Counted from the first letter of the stretch, positions 46,992 through 59,534 are shown. The stretch is 64,000 nucleotides of DNA from Eurosta solidaginis (GCF_040869045.1 NC_090319.1:387577601-387641600), one strand, 5' to 3'. Translations and numbers: made by a program. Notes: a model not told the origin generated them from the letters alone.

Positions 46992-47582
46992 CAGGGATGC
47001 ACCTTAACGTTAAGCTAATCGTTTATCAAAAAATTTCCACCGTTTCCGTTGAAACACTTCGAAATATTATCGATAAAGAAATTATCAAAATAAATTGTAT
47101 CTCGTTTTTAACCGAAACGAAAAGCTTTCGTTAACGTTAAAAACGTTAACAAAAACGTGATACTTTATGTTTGAATTGTGCTGGCAATGCTACAGCCATG
47201 GTGAAGCCGTAAGGTGGCAACAACGAGCGCACATACACACACAAACTCTATGTAATTTGTTTGTGTAATTCGTTGGTGGTAATGTCAAAAATACTCTGAG
47301 AAATGTTCGTACTGTCAAAATTCAAGAGAAAAGTTGCAATCAGCTTGGCTAATGCTTTCACCTTTAATGACTCCGCCATCAATCAGCTTTGCCAGCATAG
47401 TTTGAAATTAATAATGAACATAAACGATTTGATTTCGTTTTGATATGGCAGAAAACGAAACGAAATCATTTCGTTAATTTGACGATCTTAACGTTAATAA
47501 ACGAAACGAAATGAGTTCGTTTCGTTTATTAACGTTGATTATCGTAACGAAATGATATCGTTTCGTTGGTTAAGCATGCCTG
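46992..47582. mobile_element. hAT-type MITE, 591 bp, 8-bp target duplication
   Basis: GTAGAAAT flanks both ends exactly (46984-46991 and 47583-47590). The termini are CAGGGATGC and, inverted, CAGGCATGC, eight of nine matching. An 8-bp duplication with CAGGG-type termini is the hAT superfamily signature. The interior has no transposase and is rich in CGTTAAC and CGAAACGAAAT motifs. It includes a perfect 21-bp-arm palindrome. It must depend on a hAT transposase encoded elsewhere. The DUF4371 hAT relic at 62660 is a possible relative, but its termini are not visible. Confidence 0.85.
47490..47536. repeat. Perfect palindrome, 21-bp arms, 5-nt loop
   Basis: AACGTTAATAAACGAAACGAA (47490-47510) is exactly complementary to 47516-47536 around ATGAG. 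It lies near the right end of the MITE. Such a hairpin may be a transposase-binding structure or the result of terminal duplication; function unknown. Confidence 0.9.
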
Positions 47583-47590
47583 GTAGAAAT

Positions 47591-48174
47591 AGATGGCGCA
47601 GTAAGCTGCAAACGCCAGCGTTAGCAAATCCTAGATATGCTCGTTCATATTATTGTTTTTGTGAGAAGAACTGTGATTGCGAGGATGTTGCAAATTCTGT
47701 CACAGTTCGTCGGTCACCGCGATTACTTCGAGTTTGCGGTTGTGACCTACTGTGATATTTGTGACAAAATCACAAATTCTTAATGGCGGCAGTTTGCCTA
47801 TGCCTACTGCGAGAACAAGTATCGGCTAATCCGAGATTTATGCCGATTTCTCCAATTCACGGATCCACTGATTTACATTGTTGTAGCCAATTGCTCTGTT
47901 CTTCACTGCTCAGTCACAGTCACGGTAGAAAATCGCTGCTATTGAGAAGGAACGGACACAAATCAGTTCTTCCTCAAAATAACGCCATTTGCATTCTCCA
48001 GTTGCCATTGTTTTTCATAAAAATTACGAAGACTGTTCCATACACGTTAGGTATCGAGGAGTTTTTGGCTGAATTCATTAACAAACTATCTGCGACATAG
48101 ATGTAAACGCGAAATGGCAGGGTATCTCAACCCAGAGAGAGAAGAGTGCATAGACATGCATATGCCACCATATG
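47591..48174. other. Unassigned sequence
   Basis: A 105-codon plus-strand ORF (47783-48100) has a composition unlike a folded protein and no recognisable motif. No other feature seen. Confidence 0.4.
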
Positions 48175-48182
48175 TATATGCC

Positions 48183-48420
48183 CATTGTAAATGATGACAA
48201 AGTGTGATCTCTTATCTGTCAACTGCTTGACAGGCTGTTCAATATGGCTACTTTTCAGCGTTTTGACAGGCTGTTCAATATGGCGGCGCCTATCTTCAGC
48301 GGGTGATAGAAAGAGATACAGAATGAGACAGCGATAGTCAAATACGAATCAGGTGATCCAATCACTTTGGAATTTTGACGTTTATGCAGAAGAGATCACA
48401 CTTTGTCATCATTCACAATG
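48183..48420. mobile_element. MITE, 238 bp, 30-bp inverted termini and 8-bp target duplication
   Basis: TATATGCC flanks both ends (48175-48182 and 48421-48428). The termini CATTGTAAATGATGACAAAG and the complement of the right end match with one mismatch over about 30 bp, continuing through TGTGATCTCTT. The interior contains a 22-bp direct repeat (TTGACAGGCTG onward at about 48229 and 48266) and no ORF. The 8-bp duplication suggests hAT or a P-like group. The termini are not the classic CAGGG. Confidence 0.85.
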
Positions 48421-48428
48421 TATATGCC

Positions 48429-49120
48429 CTTTATTCTGTGTTGTGAAGGTAAATGCAGCTGTTGTGGATCTCGATGACAGTGACTGCCAAGTAGTTGGCT
48501 ACACATATGACTTGGCAATCCTTTTTGGCCTCCCTTCGCGATATTTTGTAGCACTATCCAAACGTATTATTATTAAGCGCTAATTAAGTAAGTATCTTAA
48601 CGTATTGACTGAGTAGCCTGACTTAGTCTAGCAAAATGGAAATCGGTCTTTTGCATATCCTCTCTTGGAAAGAGCCGCTTTTATCTTCTAATTGAGTTAA
48701 ATATCTAAGAATGGCCCTTAACTGGAAATTGTACAAGAAACCCCATGTGGGTGATAAGGGCTAGGAGAACTTCGATTAGCCCATGCTTATGCTGGGGTAT
48801 TATTGGCACCTACCTGGTGCCTCCCCAATACTTTTCTCGTGGGCTGAACACGAAAGTAGATGTCTTAAAGGTTGAAATCTTGATCATAAAAATTAGAAAT
48901 GAATGTGAGAATGCTTTCTCCTGTCAGGCGGTGCTGCTTCGAAATTCACTCCGGTCAAATCATGTAATATTTTCAAAGTGGAGGTCGACATAATTAACAT
49001 TTAATTGGATGCCCACGCGTTAATGCGGGCTCTGGCCGCAGCTCAGTGGTACGGTCGTGGACATATCGTAAATTCATGCCCACGCTCACGATTTTCCTGA
49101 AATGTTTTAAGAGTTTTTGC
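48429..49120. other. Unassigned sequence
   Basis: Short ORFs only. A CAGCTCAGTGGTAC segment at 49037-49050 looks like a tRNA box A but is far from a box B. Confidence 0.4.
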
Positions 49121-49270
49121 GATAGCCGTGATGTAGAGGTGACATACGAAGGCCCAATGTCCAAGGTTCAAGTCCTAGGTTAGCTACATAGAAAATACTT
49201 TAAAAATATTTTGCCAACGGGGTCGCCACTTACCAGTGTGAGGCCAGACCTACGAGTTTATTTCGACTAT
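49121..49270 (+). mobile_element. Second tRNA-derived SINE-like fragment
   Basis: A degenerate box A (GCCGTGATGTAGAGGTGAC, about 49125-49143) is followed by a good box B (GGTTCAAGTCC, 49165-49175). About 45 bp later comes AACGGGGTCGCCACTTACCA, which parallels the AAGCGGGGTCGCCCCTCGGC core of the SINE copies at 34874 and 37115. The order head, A/T spacer, GGGGTCGCC core is the same, so this is probably a related family sharing the core. The head differs. No target duplication found. Confidence 0.45.
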
Positions 49271-51730
49271 GAAAAATTTCGCGGATATGCTGTTCGGATA
49301 TCTAAGGGCAGTTAAGAGTACAGCGTCATGGTGTCACTAAAGCTAATTTTGCTGATTGGATTTGTGCTTGGACGCTGGATTGAGCCCCTTATTTCAACCC
49401 GGCTATTTCAGTCAAGCTCATTACGCTGATTTAGTCCTACTAATGCTTATTCAGTGCAAACAAATTATTTAAAAAAAATTGGTATGCTGCTTTCATTAAG
49501 CAAAATTTATGCAGAGAAATCGGATGACATATGAAAGTAAATATATAAGTCGATGCATCAGTAAAACGTCACTGACTCATTCAACTGCAACTTGCCTGTG
49601 TTTGTTGTAGTTATGTGTGCTTACAAACCAATTACAGTGCCATAGATTCTATCAAAGAAATCCCCAATCAAGCATGAAGCATATTTCATTCCCAAAGCCG
49701 TAGGGAACAATGCCACAAGTAAGGTCAACGTGTTTTCGCCTGTACTGTGCCAAACACTTTTCTAAGCATATTTGCTCCCGAACCCGAAAATTATAGTTGG
49801 AATATTGTGAATGATGTTATCAGTTGTACAACATTAGGAGTGCCAATTGTTGGTTGAAAATTGGAAGGAATTTATCAGAGAGGAAGATGTATGTTGGAAC
49901 GATTTCCGTCATCCCTTGTAAAATTTGGTTTCGAGACAAACCGGATTTGGCATAGTGCCTTCATCAGTGTCGGGAGAGAGTTGCATCACAAAGGCATACT
50001 TGACACAATAGAGCAGCGAAAGTTGTTGTCATCGAATACGGGAATGGGAAGATGGTTGACATCATCGAACACTGGCAATGGTTCCCAAAACAAAAGTTGC
50101 AGGGCTGTTGTCCTTAAAAAGGCCACATAGGAATAGAGAAAACATTAGGATAGCATTTATTATAAACGTCGTGCTTGGTCTATAGTTGTTGGAATTAAAA
50201 AAGCACTTCCCGCCTGTTTAGGGGACTCTTGGTGCTATGGATAGTCCTTTGACTGCTGAGGGAAAGTTTTATCTGAGCCCTCGAACCCTCGAGTCGTTGG
50301 ATATTAAACGCCTCTTACGACAGGTATCCTTTACTGCAGCCACCTGCTGGGAAAGAAATGGAATGCTTAGCACACCAAGTGAGCAGAGATTATATTACTT
50401 GAACCTGGAGGTTGTATTTCAAGGAAGCAATGCGATGACGCTTGAGAAGATGAAACCAAATTTCTAAATGGCGTGCAGGAATGGTTATCAGTTTCCATCG
50501 GTTGAACTGGGAATGAAGAGCATAGATAGCCAAAAAACATCATAACATACTCAAACGCTGCTGCAACAACAACGATCTTCATGATTTCGCTGCTTCCTTT
50601 CTCTTTTTAAAAGATGTACAGTGAATCAAACTGAAAGTTATCAGCAAAAATAGCTGTTAGCATTAAAAAAAGATGACCCAATTTTCCTATTCACGAAAGG
50701 TATAGTAAGCGCGCATTACTGATACCAACTACGATTTTGCTTTGCTCCACAATCCGATCTCACTTTTACCAACTTTCTTAAAGCCGTGTTAAATAATACG
50801 CTTGAATGGGCACCATGCTATACACCAAGTAAATCAAGACGGTAGCTGCGGTGGGGCATTACTGCTGAGTGATGATTTTCTTTACCGATTACTGATTTAC
50901 CTACTGCATTGCACCCTCGAAACACATTTGCATCGAATATTTAACCTCAAAAGTTCATGCAGAGCATACGATTGACTGACTCTCACTGACAGATTGACTA
51001 ACTGAGCCATTGAGTTGACTGCCTTGCGACTACCAAGTAAATGATTGTTCCAAGTGGTACTCTTTGCGTTGGCTGTTTATTACGTTGATTGGTGGCTAGT
51101 GGCATTAGCAACCTGCAACGCGCCGCTTTGAGGTTAATGCTTTGACAACAAAAGCAATAACGTACACAAAAGCAATAACTAACACACACAAACAAGCAAG
51201 AAACAATGCGCATGGTGCAAAGCATTTCAATATACATACATACATAGCAGAGTGCAGCTTATGCGGCTTTTGTAACCTTTGTGGACAGTGCAGCGGACAG
51301 GTCATCAATCAGTTTAAGTTAGCTATATCAAACTGTTAGGTGGGCTTTTTGGTTGTGCTCCAGTGACGGCTGAAATGTTGGTGAGAGCGTTGAGCCACTG
51401 AGTGGATTTTTAGAAAGGGCGTACACGCAAAACGTCTTGTTAGGACGTCAAGCGGGAAATTAGAGATTTGTTATTTTAAAGTGGTGACACGTATAGATGC
51501 TGCTTTTCACACCTTCTAACGCAAATGATGACAAACAACATGACAATAACAACACTGGTTGCAGTGTAGTTTTGGCCATTAGGCAACAATTATTAAATTT
51601 AATCTGCTGCGCTATTTACGGCAGCGACGCTTTTATGTAGGTGAAGACGATATTATGCGGATTATGTTCAAACGCTTACTCTTGACGTGTAAGGTGAAGA
51701 TATGGAAAAAAGTTATTGGTATGAATAGAA
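49271..51730. other. Unassigned sequence
   Basis: About 2.4 kb without a recognisable gene. The stretch 50220-50580, ending in GCTGCTGCAACAACAACG, has the feel of an old non-LTR 3' end but shows no conserved protein motif. ORFs at 49861-50130 and 50237-50467 are not recognised. Confidence 0.35.
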
Positions 51731-52728
51731 ACAAGTAAATGTGTCTAAGTTCGGGTGTAACCGAACATTATATGCTCAGCGTGAGCTTCAATTGTAAATT
51801 TCATTTCAGATAAATTGCTTTTCTACGTAACACGTGGCACCGCCCTTTAAAAAAAATCCTCCCCTTTCCTCTTACAATAAAACTTGATAAGGGAAATATC
51901 ATTGAATCAAAACTATTTTTTGCTAAGTTATAGCTTATTATTCTAGTCTACGAGCCTTTTAAACTTGTTTTATATCTAAGTTGCCGCGGTCTTTAACCGA
52001 TCCCGTCCATTTTGACTAGAAATATTTTCTGCTGTAAGGAAAATATATGTACCCAATTTTATTACGATCCGTTAATTTTTCTTCGAGTTATGGCTCCAGA
52101 AACTTAGAAAATTGCTTAGTCATAAAAGGGGCGGTGCCACGCCCATTTTTTTAATTTGAAGTTTTTCCTATTTATTGTTATAAATCCACTTGGGAAATGA
52201 AATACCATTGATATAAAGCCCTTTTTTGCAAAGATATAGCTTATTTTATTAATCCACGACCCTTTTAAAAATCTTTTATATAAAAGTGGGCGTGGTCCTT
52301 AACCGATTTCGTTAATTTCTCTTCAAAGCATTCCTTATAGTAAAGGCAACCTCTCTGCCGAATTTTGTTACGATAGGTTTAACGATTTTGATTTATGATT
52401 AATAATAATTGTAAAATTGATTTTATTAAAAGTGGGCGGTGCCACACCCATTTTAAAAAATTTTTCTAAATTTTTATCAAGAGTCTCAATATCAGTTCAC
52501 ATGTCAAATCACATTCTAGGTGTATTATTTACTAAATAATCAGATTTTTTATCATCCGATTTCGATCATTTTCAATACCAATCTATTCTGGGTCCAGATA
52601 AGCTAGTGTACCAAATTTGGTGAAGATATCTCAATATTTACTCAAATTATCGTGCTAACGAACGGACGGATGGGACGGACATGGCTAAATCAAATATACT
52701 CTGTGTGCGAAGAACGCTGAGTATAAAA
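51731..52728 (-). mobile_element. DINE-1-like element copy F (reversed), both ends present
   Basis: Starts ACAAGTAAATGTGTCTAAG with the hairpin GTTCGG-GTGTAA-CCGAAC (51749-51766). It has GGGGCGGTGCCACGCCC blocks and ends ACTCTGTGTGCGAAGAACGC-TGAGTATAAAAA. It belongs to the same subfamily as A and E and is the reference copy for judging the SINE insertion in E. Confidence 0.85.
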
Positions 52729-54640
52729 ATTGGTCAAGAGGTCAGTGGGTAATTGGTATTGAATTTACTACCAATTGAGGAAAGACAGTAAGGAAGTGAG
52801 TTAATGTAAATGTTATGTAAAATTCTCGCCAGCTCTAATTTCGATGTCGAAATTTTAAAATCAAAGTTCAGCAAGAATATGTCTTTGTATGAGGACACAT
52901 TTTTCTCTGATTTTTGTTTACTTATATAAAGGAAGTACTTAAAATTTGTTTATTTTGTTATGAATTGTGTGAAAGTGTTTACTAGGAGAAACTTTCGATA
53001 ACCGAACTACAGATGTCGGCTCGGAATCAACTCAATAACTCAACATTGCGCAAGAGCTACGCTACCTTAATAAAATTCATAATTCATGCAAAGTAGACCA
53101 TTAAGTAAAATAATGTAGATATCTCAGTCCCAGCGCAACGAATCGAAAATTTTTAGTTCCATAATTCCTAGTCTAGCACAAAATAAATATATCGATCCGT
53201 GCGGAGTTTTTCTCCCCTTTTATGTATTGTCACCGACTTCTTAACTGCGTATGAAGATTCTAGCTCAATGGGAAGTCTCCCAAAATTAATCGCGAGACTT
53301 CCCACGTTCCGCACGATTATTGCTAATGTATTATGTTTTATACTGTCATCGGCCTGTGAATTCAGTCTGAAATTTGAAGTATCTAGCTCATCGAGAAGTT
53401 ACTTAAAACACGGTTTCAAATTTCCAAATTCTCATCTTATTATTTCGATCCGCGCGACACATAACGGAATTTTTTTCCTTTTGTGCCTTTGTCACGGTGT
53501 CTTAACATATCTGTGAAACTTCACGTTTGTGTTACTTGAAAATCGATTGCAAGAGTTGTATTGAATATGCGGACAAACCTTCAACCGACTTAAAATAAAG
53601 GAAATAAAAAGCAGGCATAAGAACTCGCTGACACAGATTGCAGAACGTATTAAAGAAGTTAGCAAAACAGCTCTGAATCTTCACGGACTAGAAAAATATC
53701 TCGTTTAGGAAATTAGTAGAAGACGACTATCTGGAAAGCAAATTCTGAAATATTTTGATTTAATAAGAAACTACAAAAAAAGTCCTTTAAAATTAATTAT
53801 CGACAGTGTCTTTAGGAAAATGATGTTTTCATCTCTTCTTATATGTTTATATCGTTCAAAAATATTTAAAGTAAGATCAGACAAAAAAAAATTCTGCCAC
53901 TTTTTTTGCAAGGTCTGCATTCAGTGAAAGTATGTATGTTTGTATGCATGACATTGCCAATTTTTCCCCGTTTATTTTTTTCAATTAATAGTTTTGTCGC
54001 TTTCATCTTTTATTGTCCATAAATAATTCATTATTGAAGTTAAATTAGCGACAATAAAATGGGATTCGGTTTTTGCACATTCATCAATTCAAAGTCTTAA
54101 CAGTTATGCGCATTTTAAAGCTTTGATTTCTCTTGCAGCTGAGATCACTAAACTCCTGCCGCCAGTCACGCCCTGTCTCGTGGCTACCCCTTTAGTTGAC
54201 GGCCATCAAAATGTATTCAAATGCTCTGGAGTATCATTCAAGTGTCAATTTACAGCACTTGTGTTTATTGTTGCTTTTGTTGCAGAGAATGTGGAGTATG
54301 AAGTTAAATGTGGTATTCACATTGTAGCGCCAATAAATATGAATGCCTTTGTGTTGCTATTTAAGTAATTGCAGTAATTTTAATTGTTAGTGTAGGATAA
54401 TATCAACGAGATACAGACATTTTAGGGCTTATGCAAAGTATACATATACGTACATACTAGCGTGAATGACTCGGGTTTTTTTCAATCCGATTCAACTGGT
54501 TGATTCTAATCGGTAAAACGCCAATAAATTGTCCATAAAAAATCGTTAACAAGCCATTAAAAACCGATAACTGGTCGATAGCGGTTGTTATCGACAACAT
54601 ACCGATGAAGAATTTCCCAAAAAGTCAAGGAATCATACCA
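52729..54640. other. Unassigned sequence with a weak degenerate repeat
   Basis: Two diverged segments starting CGATCCG[T/C]GCG at about 53192 and 53447 share a series of short motifs (TTGTCACCG/TTGTCACGG, CTTAAC, TCTAGCTCAAT/TCTAGCTCATC), suggesting an old tandem repeat of about 255 bp. Two acceptor-like sites, TTTGATTTCTCTTGCAG (ending 54139) and TTGCTTTTGTTGCAG (ending 54285), lie in an 81-codon ORF, but no convincing donor follows either. No gene called. Confidence 0.35.
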
Positions 54641-55030
54641 AATTAACCCAAAAAAAATCACAAATTATTTCCGAAATAACTTTCAAATGATCCCGAAACC
54701 AATCTCGAGAAAATCTCAAAGTTTTGAAAAATAATGCCGAATTTAATATTTGGGTATGCAAACAATCCCGAAATAATATCGAATTAACCCCAAAATGTGT
54801 CTATATAAGCCCCAACATAATTTTGTAATGGTCCCGATATACATAACTAGTTCCTCTATAGCCCTGAGGTAAACTCTAAGCATCTCCGTAATAATATAGA
54901 AAGCAATCCTATAAGGTTCTTTGGGAACTCTATCGGAACTATTTCAAAGTTATTTTGAGACGAACTGAGAACCATTTTGGTATTAATTCCAAACATTGTT
55001 ACGAAATGGTCCTAAATTTCTTACAGAATG
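54641..55030. repeat. Degenerate short-motif repeat (CCCGAAAT-type)
   Basis: Scattered variants of AATCCCGAAATAAT recur (for example ATCCCGAAACCAATC, AATCCCGAAATAATATC, GGTCCCGATATACA) with irregular spacing. It reads as a decayed simple tandem repeat. Boundaries are uncertain. Confidence 0.4.
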
Positions 55031-57700
55031 ATATAAAATGTATTCTAAAAAAATTCCAAACCAATCCCAAAAGAGTAAGAACTTATTCGGAAAAGATCCC
55101 TCAATGGTTTAAATATTAATATGAAAAGGAAAATAATTGCAAGAAGTAATAATTGCAAATAATAATAGGCTTGATGGGGAAGTTATGTTTCGGGGAAAAT
55201 ATACATGGAAATTGAGATCTTTCTTCACGGTTTTTTGATGTAATATGCAAGTTTTGAGCATTATGGCTGTATGGATAACGGGGGTGTGACAATTTTTACA
55301 TACAAATTGAACCGTTGTCACGTACACGTTGCTTTGGTTCCCGATGTAATCCCAAAAAAAACAAAAATATGTATGTTAAATGCTATTAACCTTGAGTGTC
55401 TACGAACACGCACCCACGTATTAGCGCTTCATACAAAATCAACCAAAAAAATGTATACAAAATATATATATATATCGATTAAAAAAAAATGTTTGTATTG
55501 ATGAAGAGGTATGAATATAGTATATCTCTAGGATAATCCTATGCTAAATGAATGTTCATAAACTTATAATGACATATTAACGTAACACGTACACCAAAAA
55601 ACTCAAACCTTTGTAAAAGCTGACTCCAAAAAACCAATACAAAAATTAAGATAAAAACTCTCCGATATAAAAAAAAGTATAAAAAAATTTTATAATTTAT
55701 AATATTATGAGTTGGCGGGTGTTCGGATGGCCTGACTACATGAGGAGGCTTAGGGTTCTGGAGCATAGTTGTTCGTTCCTGTGTGGGTTGGTATGTGAAT
55801 TCTCACTGATAAACTAAATAAACGAAACAATTCTAAAAAAAACTATTTTATGCTTCACAACACCTACCATTCGCGATGTAGTTGTGGTCACAAAATCTAC
55901 TACTTATGGAACAACAAAACTCAAAAATTTCTGTTTTGGCTTCCACATTTGCAGCCATATTTCTGAAACTAAAACTCTCTATAAAAACAAAGTGAAGAAA
56001 AAAAAAGAAATCTAAAATAAAATTTTGTGTTGTAAAATGTCGATGCAAATAGATCACCCTCATGTTTGGTGTCTATGCCACCATTAGGTTATTGTATCAG
56101 ATCTGGTGGGCTTGCTCCTAACTACTGGTGTAATTAAACTTTGTCAGAAATACACAAGCGAGTCACCTAACTAGCTGAGAAACCCGCTTACACCATCCCC
56201 TTTTTTTCAAATGAACGTTTTTTTTTGTTTTTTTTTTGAAAGCTTAAATACATTTGTAAGTGCAAGATTAATTGAGTAAAAAAAAAGATAATTATATTAT
56301 ATCTTTGTATTTATACTAGATGTTACTGAAGAATATTTGATTTCTTGCGAGGGCGCCAATTCAAGCTTCGTTTCATGCGCTCTGTTGAATTATAAAAAAA
56401 ATTATTTCTCGGGCGCTATAAGAAATATAGCGACCCCTTCATGTGTTTTAATTTGGGCGCCATTATAAATATATGTTACGTACACGTTGCTTTGGTTCCC
56501 GGTGGTGGCCCTAGCTAGCTCAGTATATTTGGCAGGCCGTGGTTCTCAACCCGCCATCTTGGAACCGGACGCACACATATATTTATTTCCTTCCGTTCAA
56601 CCTCTTCGGGTTCACTTACCCACCGCACAACAGGAATCCCACCCAACCTTGGACCGCTCGCATCATGCAACCTACTCTGCGGTCACCCTAATGCCATGCT
56701 CCGTACTCTTACTTACCTCCTCATCATTCCATCCTTACATCCCGCCCCAAAAGAATTTAGCAAGCCATATTACTTCTCTTTTCACTTCAATAACGCATTT
56801 TTAATAAACATAATCTTAAAATCTATACACGAATGAAATAAAATTTTATACAAAAAGAATCAAGCTTCGTTTAGATTCAATAATATTTTTCTTCAAACAA
56901 CTTAATTTATATATACATATATGTAAATTTGAGTTTAACACATATGGTTTCTTTCCTCGCAAAAAAATGTATGTCTTTACACAGACATATAAAAAAAAAA
57001 AAACCTATTAAAAATAGTATTTATGAACGTATAAAGAGGCCAATAAATATACTAAGCCTAAAAAATCAAAATGTGCACATAAATTCCGTATAAAAAAACA
57101 TCTATGACAAATATTCTTTTGGGACTATATTTCTGGGTCTTTCCGTCGCCAAAATCACCAAACTCTTATCTACTCAATTGGAATTATATAAAAAAAAGAG
57201 GTTTAAAACACACCCTAATGCCTACCTAAAACAGCTCTTTTACGTGGAGATTGGGGGACTTATTGGTGCAGGGTTTATACCCTATCTGCAAAAAAAAATG
57301 TAAAACAGAAAAAAAAGACAGCCTAATTAATTGTTTTGGTATATTTTCGCGACTAATAGACGCCTTACAATTTTATAAAATTTTGATCAATTATGAACAT
57401 TACGTTTAAGACTAAAACGGATAAGATTTATAGTGACTCGGATATATGTCCATGCAATTAAAAATTTTGGATAAAAAAAGGACAATTCTTAAACTACCCT
57501 GACTCGTTTGTTAATTCCTATTTACCATAAAAAAGCTTTTGTTCATATTATTATTGTGATCTTTTTGGTGACTGCTATAACGAGGTAGGTCAGTCCAACG
57601 TTAGGGACAATGGCTAGGTGAATAAACAAATCCAATTTTATGCAGGTTTCCGAGATGCAATAAAAGGATTTATTGGTGATGAAATTGCAATATCAAAAAA
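55031..57700. other. Unassigned AT-rich sequence with one 23-bp direct repeat
   Basis: A 23-bp word beginning CGTACACGTTGCTTTGG occurs at 55321-55343 and again at 56479-56501, 1,158 bp apart. It could mark the ends of an unrecognised element. GGGCGCCA-type words occur at 56350 and 56454. No gene recognised. Confidence 0.35.
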
Positions 57701-57739
57701 TGTGATGAAAATGTTGTATGGTTTTATAAATCGGAGATC

Positions 57740-57935
57740 GAATGTGTATCGGAATTGTAGACAATGATACTGAATTTGTATAAAATGACGTCGAATTTGT
57801 AGAAATAATACGGACTTTGTTTAAAAATGGTGATGACTTTAAAAAATTGTTGATACTCGTAAAAATTTGTTGTTGAAGTTGCAAACAAAATTGTTGCATT
57901 TGAAAAAATTGGTATCGGATTTGTAGAAATTCGTG
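57740..57935. repeat. Degenerate tandem repeat of about 20 bp
   Basis: Variants of GAATTTGTAGAAAT recur near 57750, 57772, 57791 and 57918 within A/T-rich DNA. An antisense ORF here is a by-product. Confidence 0.4.
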
Positions 57936-59534
57936 ATTAGTAAAAATTGTGATTCCCTGGCGCTTTAAAAAGGCTTCACTGGCCACCTCCGGTTCCCACT
58001 ACGAGAATGAAATCTCAATTAGCGCCAATTACATTTTTTTATTAAGGCCCCAAAGCCGATTTGGCGTTCACGCGCCTTATGTCACACATACGTTAATAAT
58101 AATAATATTATATTGCCCACATACCTACACGCAATATAAAATGAGTGTATCCAAAAAAATTTATTTCTTTAATCAGAAGAAAAATCAAAAAATAGTAATT
58201 TTCGAATTTAGGAATACGCAAGAAAACAATGATTGAGTGGGAATCTTCACTCAGGAAAATCCGTGCTTGCGGATTTATCGAGGAGGCTGGTGACCGAAGT
58301 CGAAGATGAGGTCGCGTGAACCCCAAACGGCGCGAAAGTCTATATAATTAAAAAAAAATCCTTATACTTAAAAAACTCACCCGGTGAACAAATATTCCAC
58401 ATCCTTATGCAGCAAAGAAATCCTGTCCTGGTGGTTGAATTTTGTGTTGCCCTTCTATTTTAAAATTATCGACTGAAACCGCGCTTAGAATTGAAGGCAA
58501 TTTGCCTTATATCAAAGCTTAAAAATTTATTGTTTTCGGCACTTCACTGATCCTCTCTGGATCTTCGCGCACAGGGAATTTCTTTAAAAAACTTACTTAC
58601 AAACAAAACTTAAATGTATTTTCTTTTATTCGGAAAGCGGCGCGCGCACTGTAGCCTGATATGCTGATATATGTTACTTTACTTTTGTTCTCCTCCAGTT
58701 GCCCCTTTGATACTATCCAACCCGCTGAAAAGAACCGTTTCCATTTGCCGTTTCCATTTGCCGTTTCCCACGGTCTTTTTTTTGTCTATCGCAATCATGA
58801 CCACCCTATATCTATCCCTGTCCTTATTCTCACCATATCATGCACGCCCATCCGGCAACCTTACCATTAAAGCTTTTTTTGTCATTGTGAATTTATGTGA
58901 ATTCACAATGGTGTTTTTGGTAATTTTTCATTTGACATTTCTCGTGTTTATATTTTTGATAAACACACTTTCCTAATTTTCATTATGTATAAATGCTGAT
59001 GTGCTACCAAAAAAATATCGAGAGATGCCTGCTTATTTTCTTTACATTTTCTTTTTTCATTGCCCTTGTTTTATTTTCTTATCTTTTCTTTTCTTATCTT
59101 TTCTTTTCTTATCTTTTTCCTTTTCTTATCTTTTTTGTTGTTTTTGATAAAATTTTGCTAGAACGCAGTTTTATAAGTATGTATGTATGTATATGCGTTT
59201 AATCTCGCTAATGACCCGATAATATTATAAACGAAAATGTGAAAAACTATAAAAGATTTAATAGTTCTTAATTGCAACCAATGCCGTTTCAAATGGTCTT
59301 CAAAATAATGCTTGCAACAATCTTAAAATAATTTGTTTGAACAAAAAAAAAAAACAAATAAGAAAATCAGTCAAAGCGATAGCTTTTCGTATTATTTGCT
59401 TTCTAATGATATCAATTAATCACAAACGCTCACCAAATTGTGCAGGTGCATTGCGCAGGCCGTTGGTGAAAACACAGTTTAACCAAATATTGATCGAAGT
59501 ATAAAGATGTTGCATGCGCGAACTTCAGTGGAAA
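57936..59534. other. Unassigned sequence with small simple repeats and a hairpin
   Basis: Contains a 13-bp tandem (CCGTTTCCATTTG, about 2.6 copies, 58735-58770), a perfect hairpin with 11-bp arms CATTGTGAATT/AATTCACAATG and a 6-nt loop (58883-58910), and a TTTTCTTATC tandem run (about 59069-59140). The block 57950-58340 has CTGGCGC and GCGCCAATT words like retroelement leader sequence, but I cannot assign it. Confidence 0.4.

Noticed and set aside
47783..48100. 105-codon plus-strand ORF
   Set aside because: Low-plausibility composition rich in Leu, Cys and Ser, wedged between two MITEs.
49037..49175. A functional tRNA gene
   Set aside because: Box A-like and box B-like sequences are too far apart or degenerate, and no cloverleaf can be folded by eye.
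54123..54368. Exon suggested by two acceptor-like sites
   Set aside because: No consensus donor follows, and the peptide is unfamiliar.
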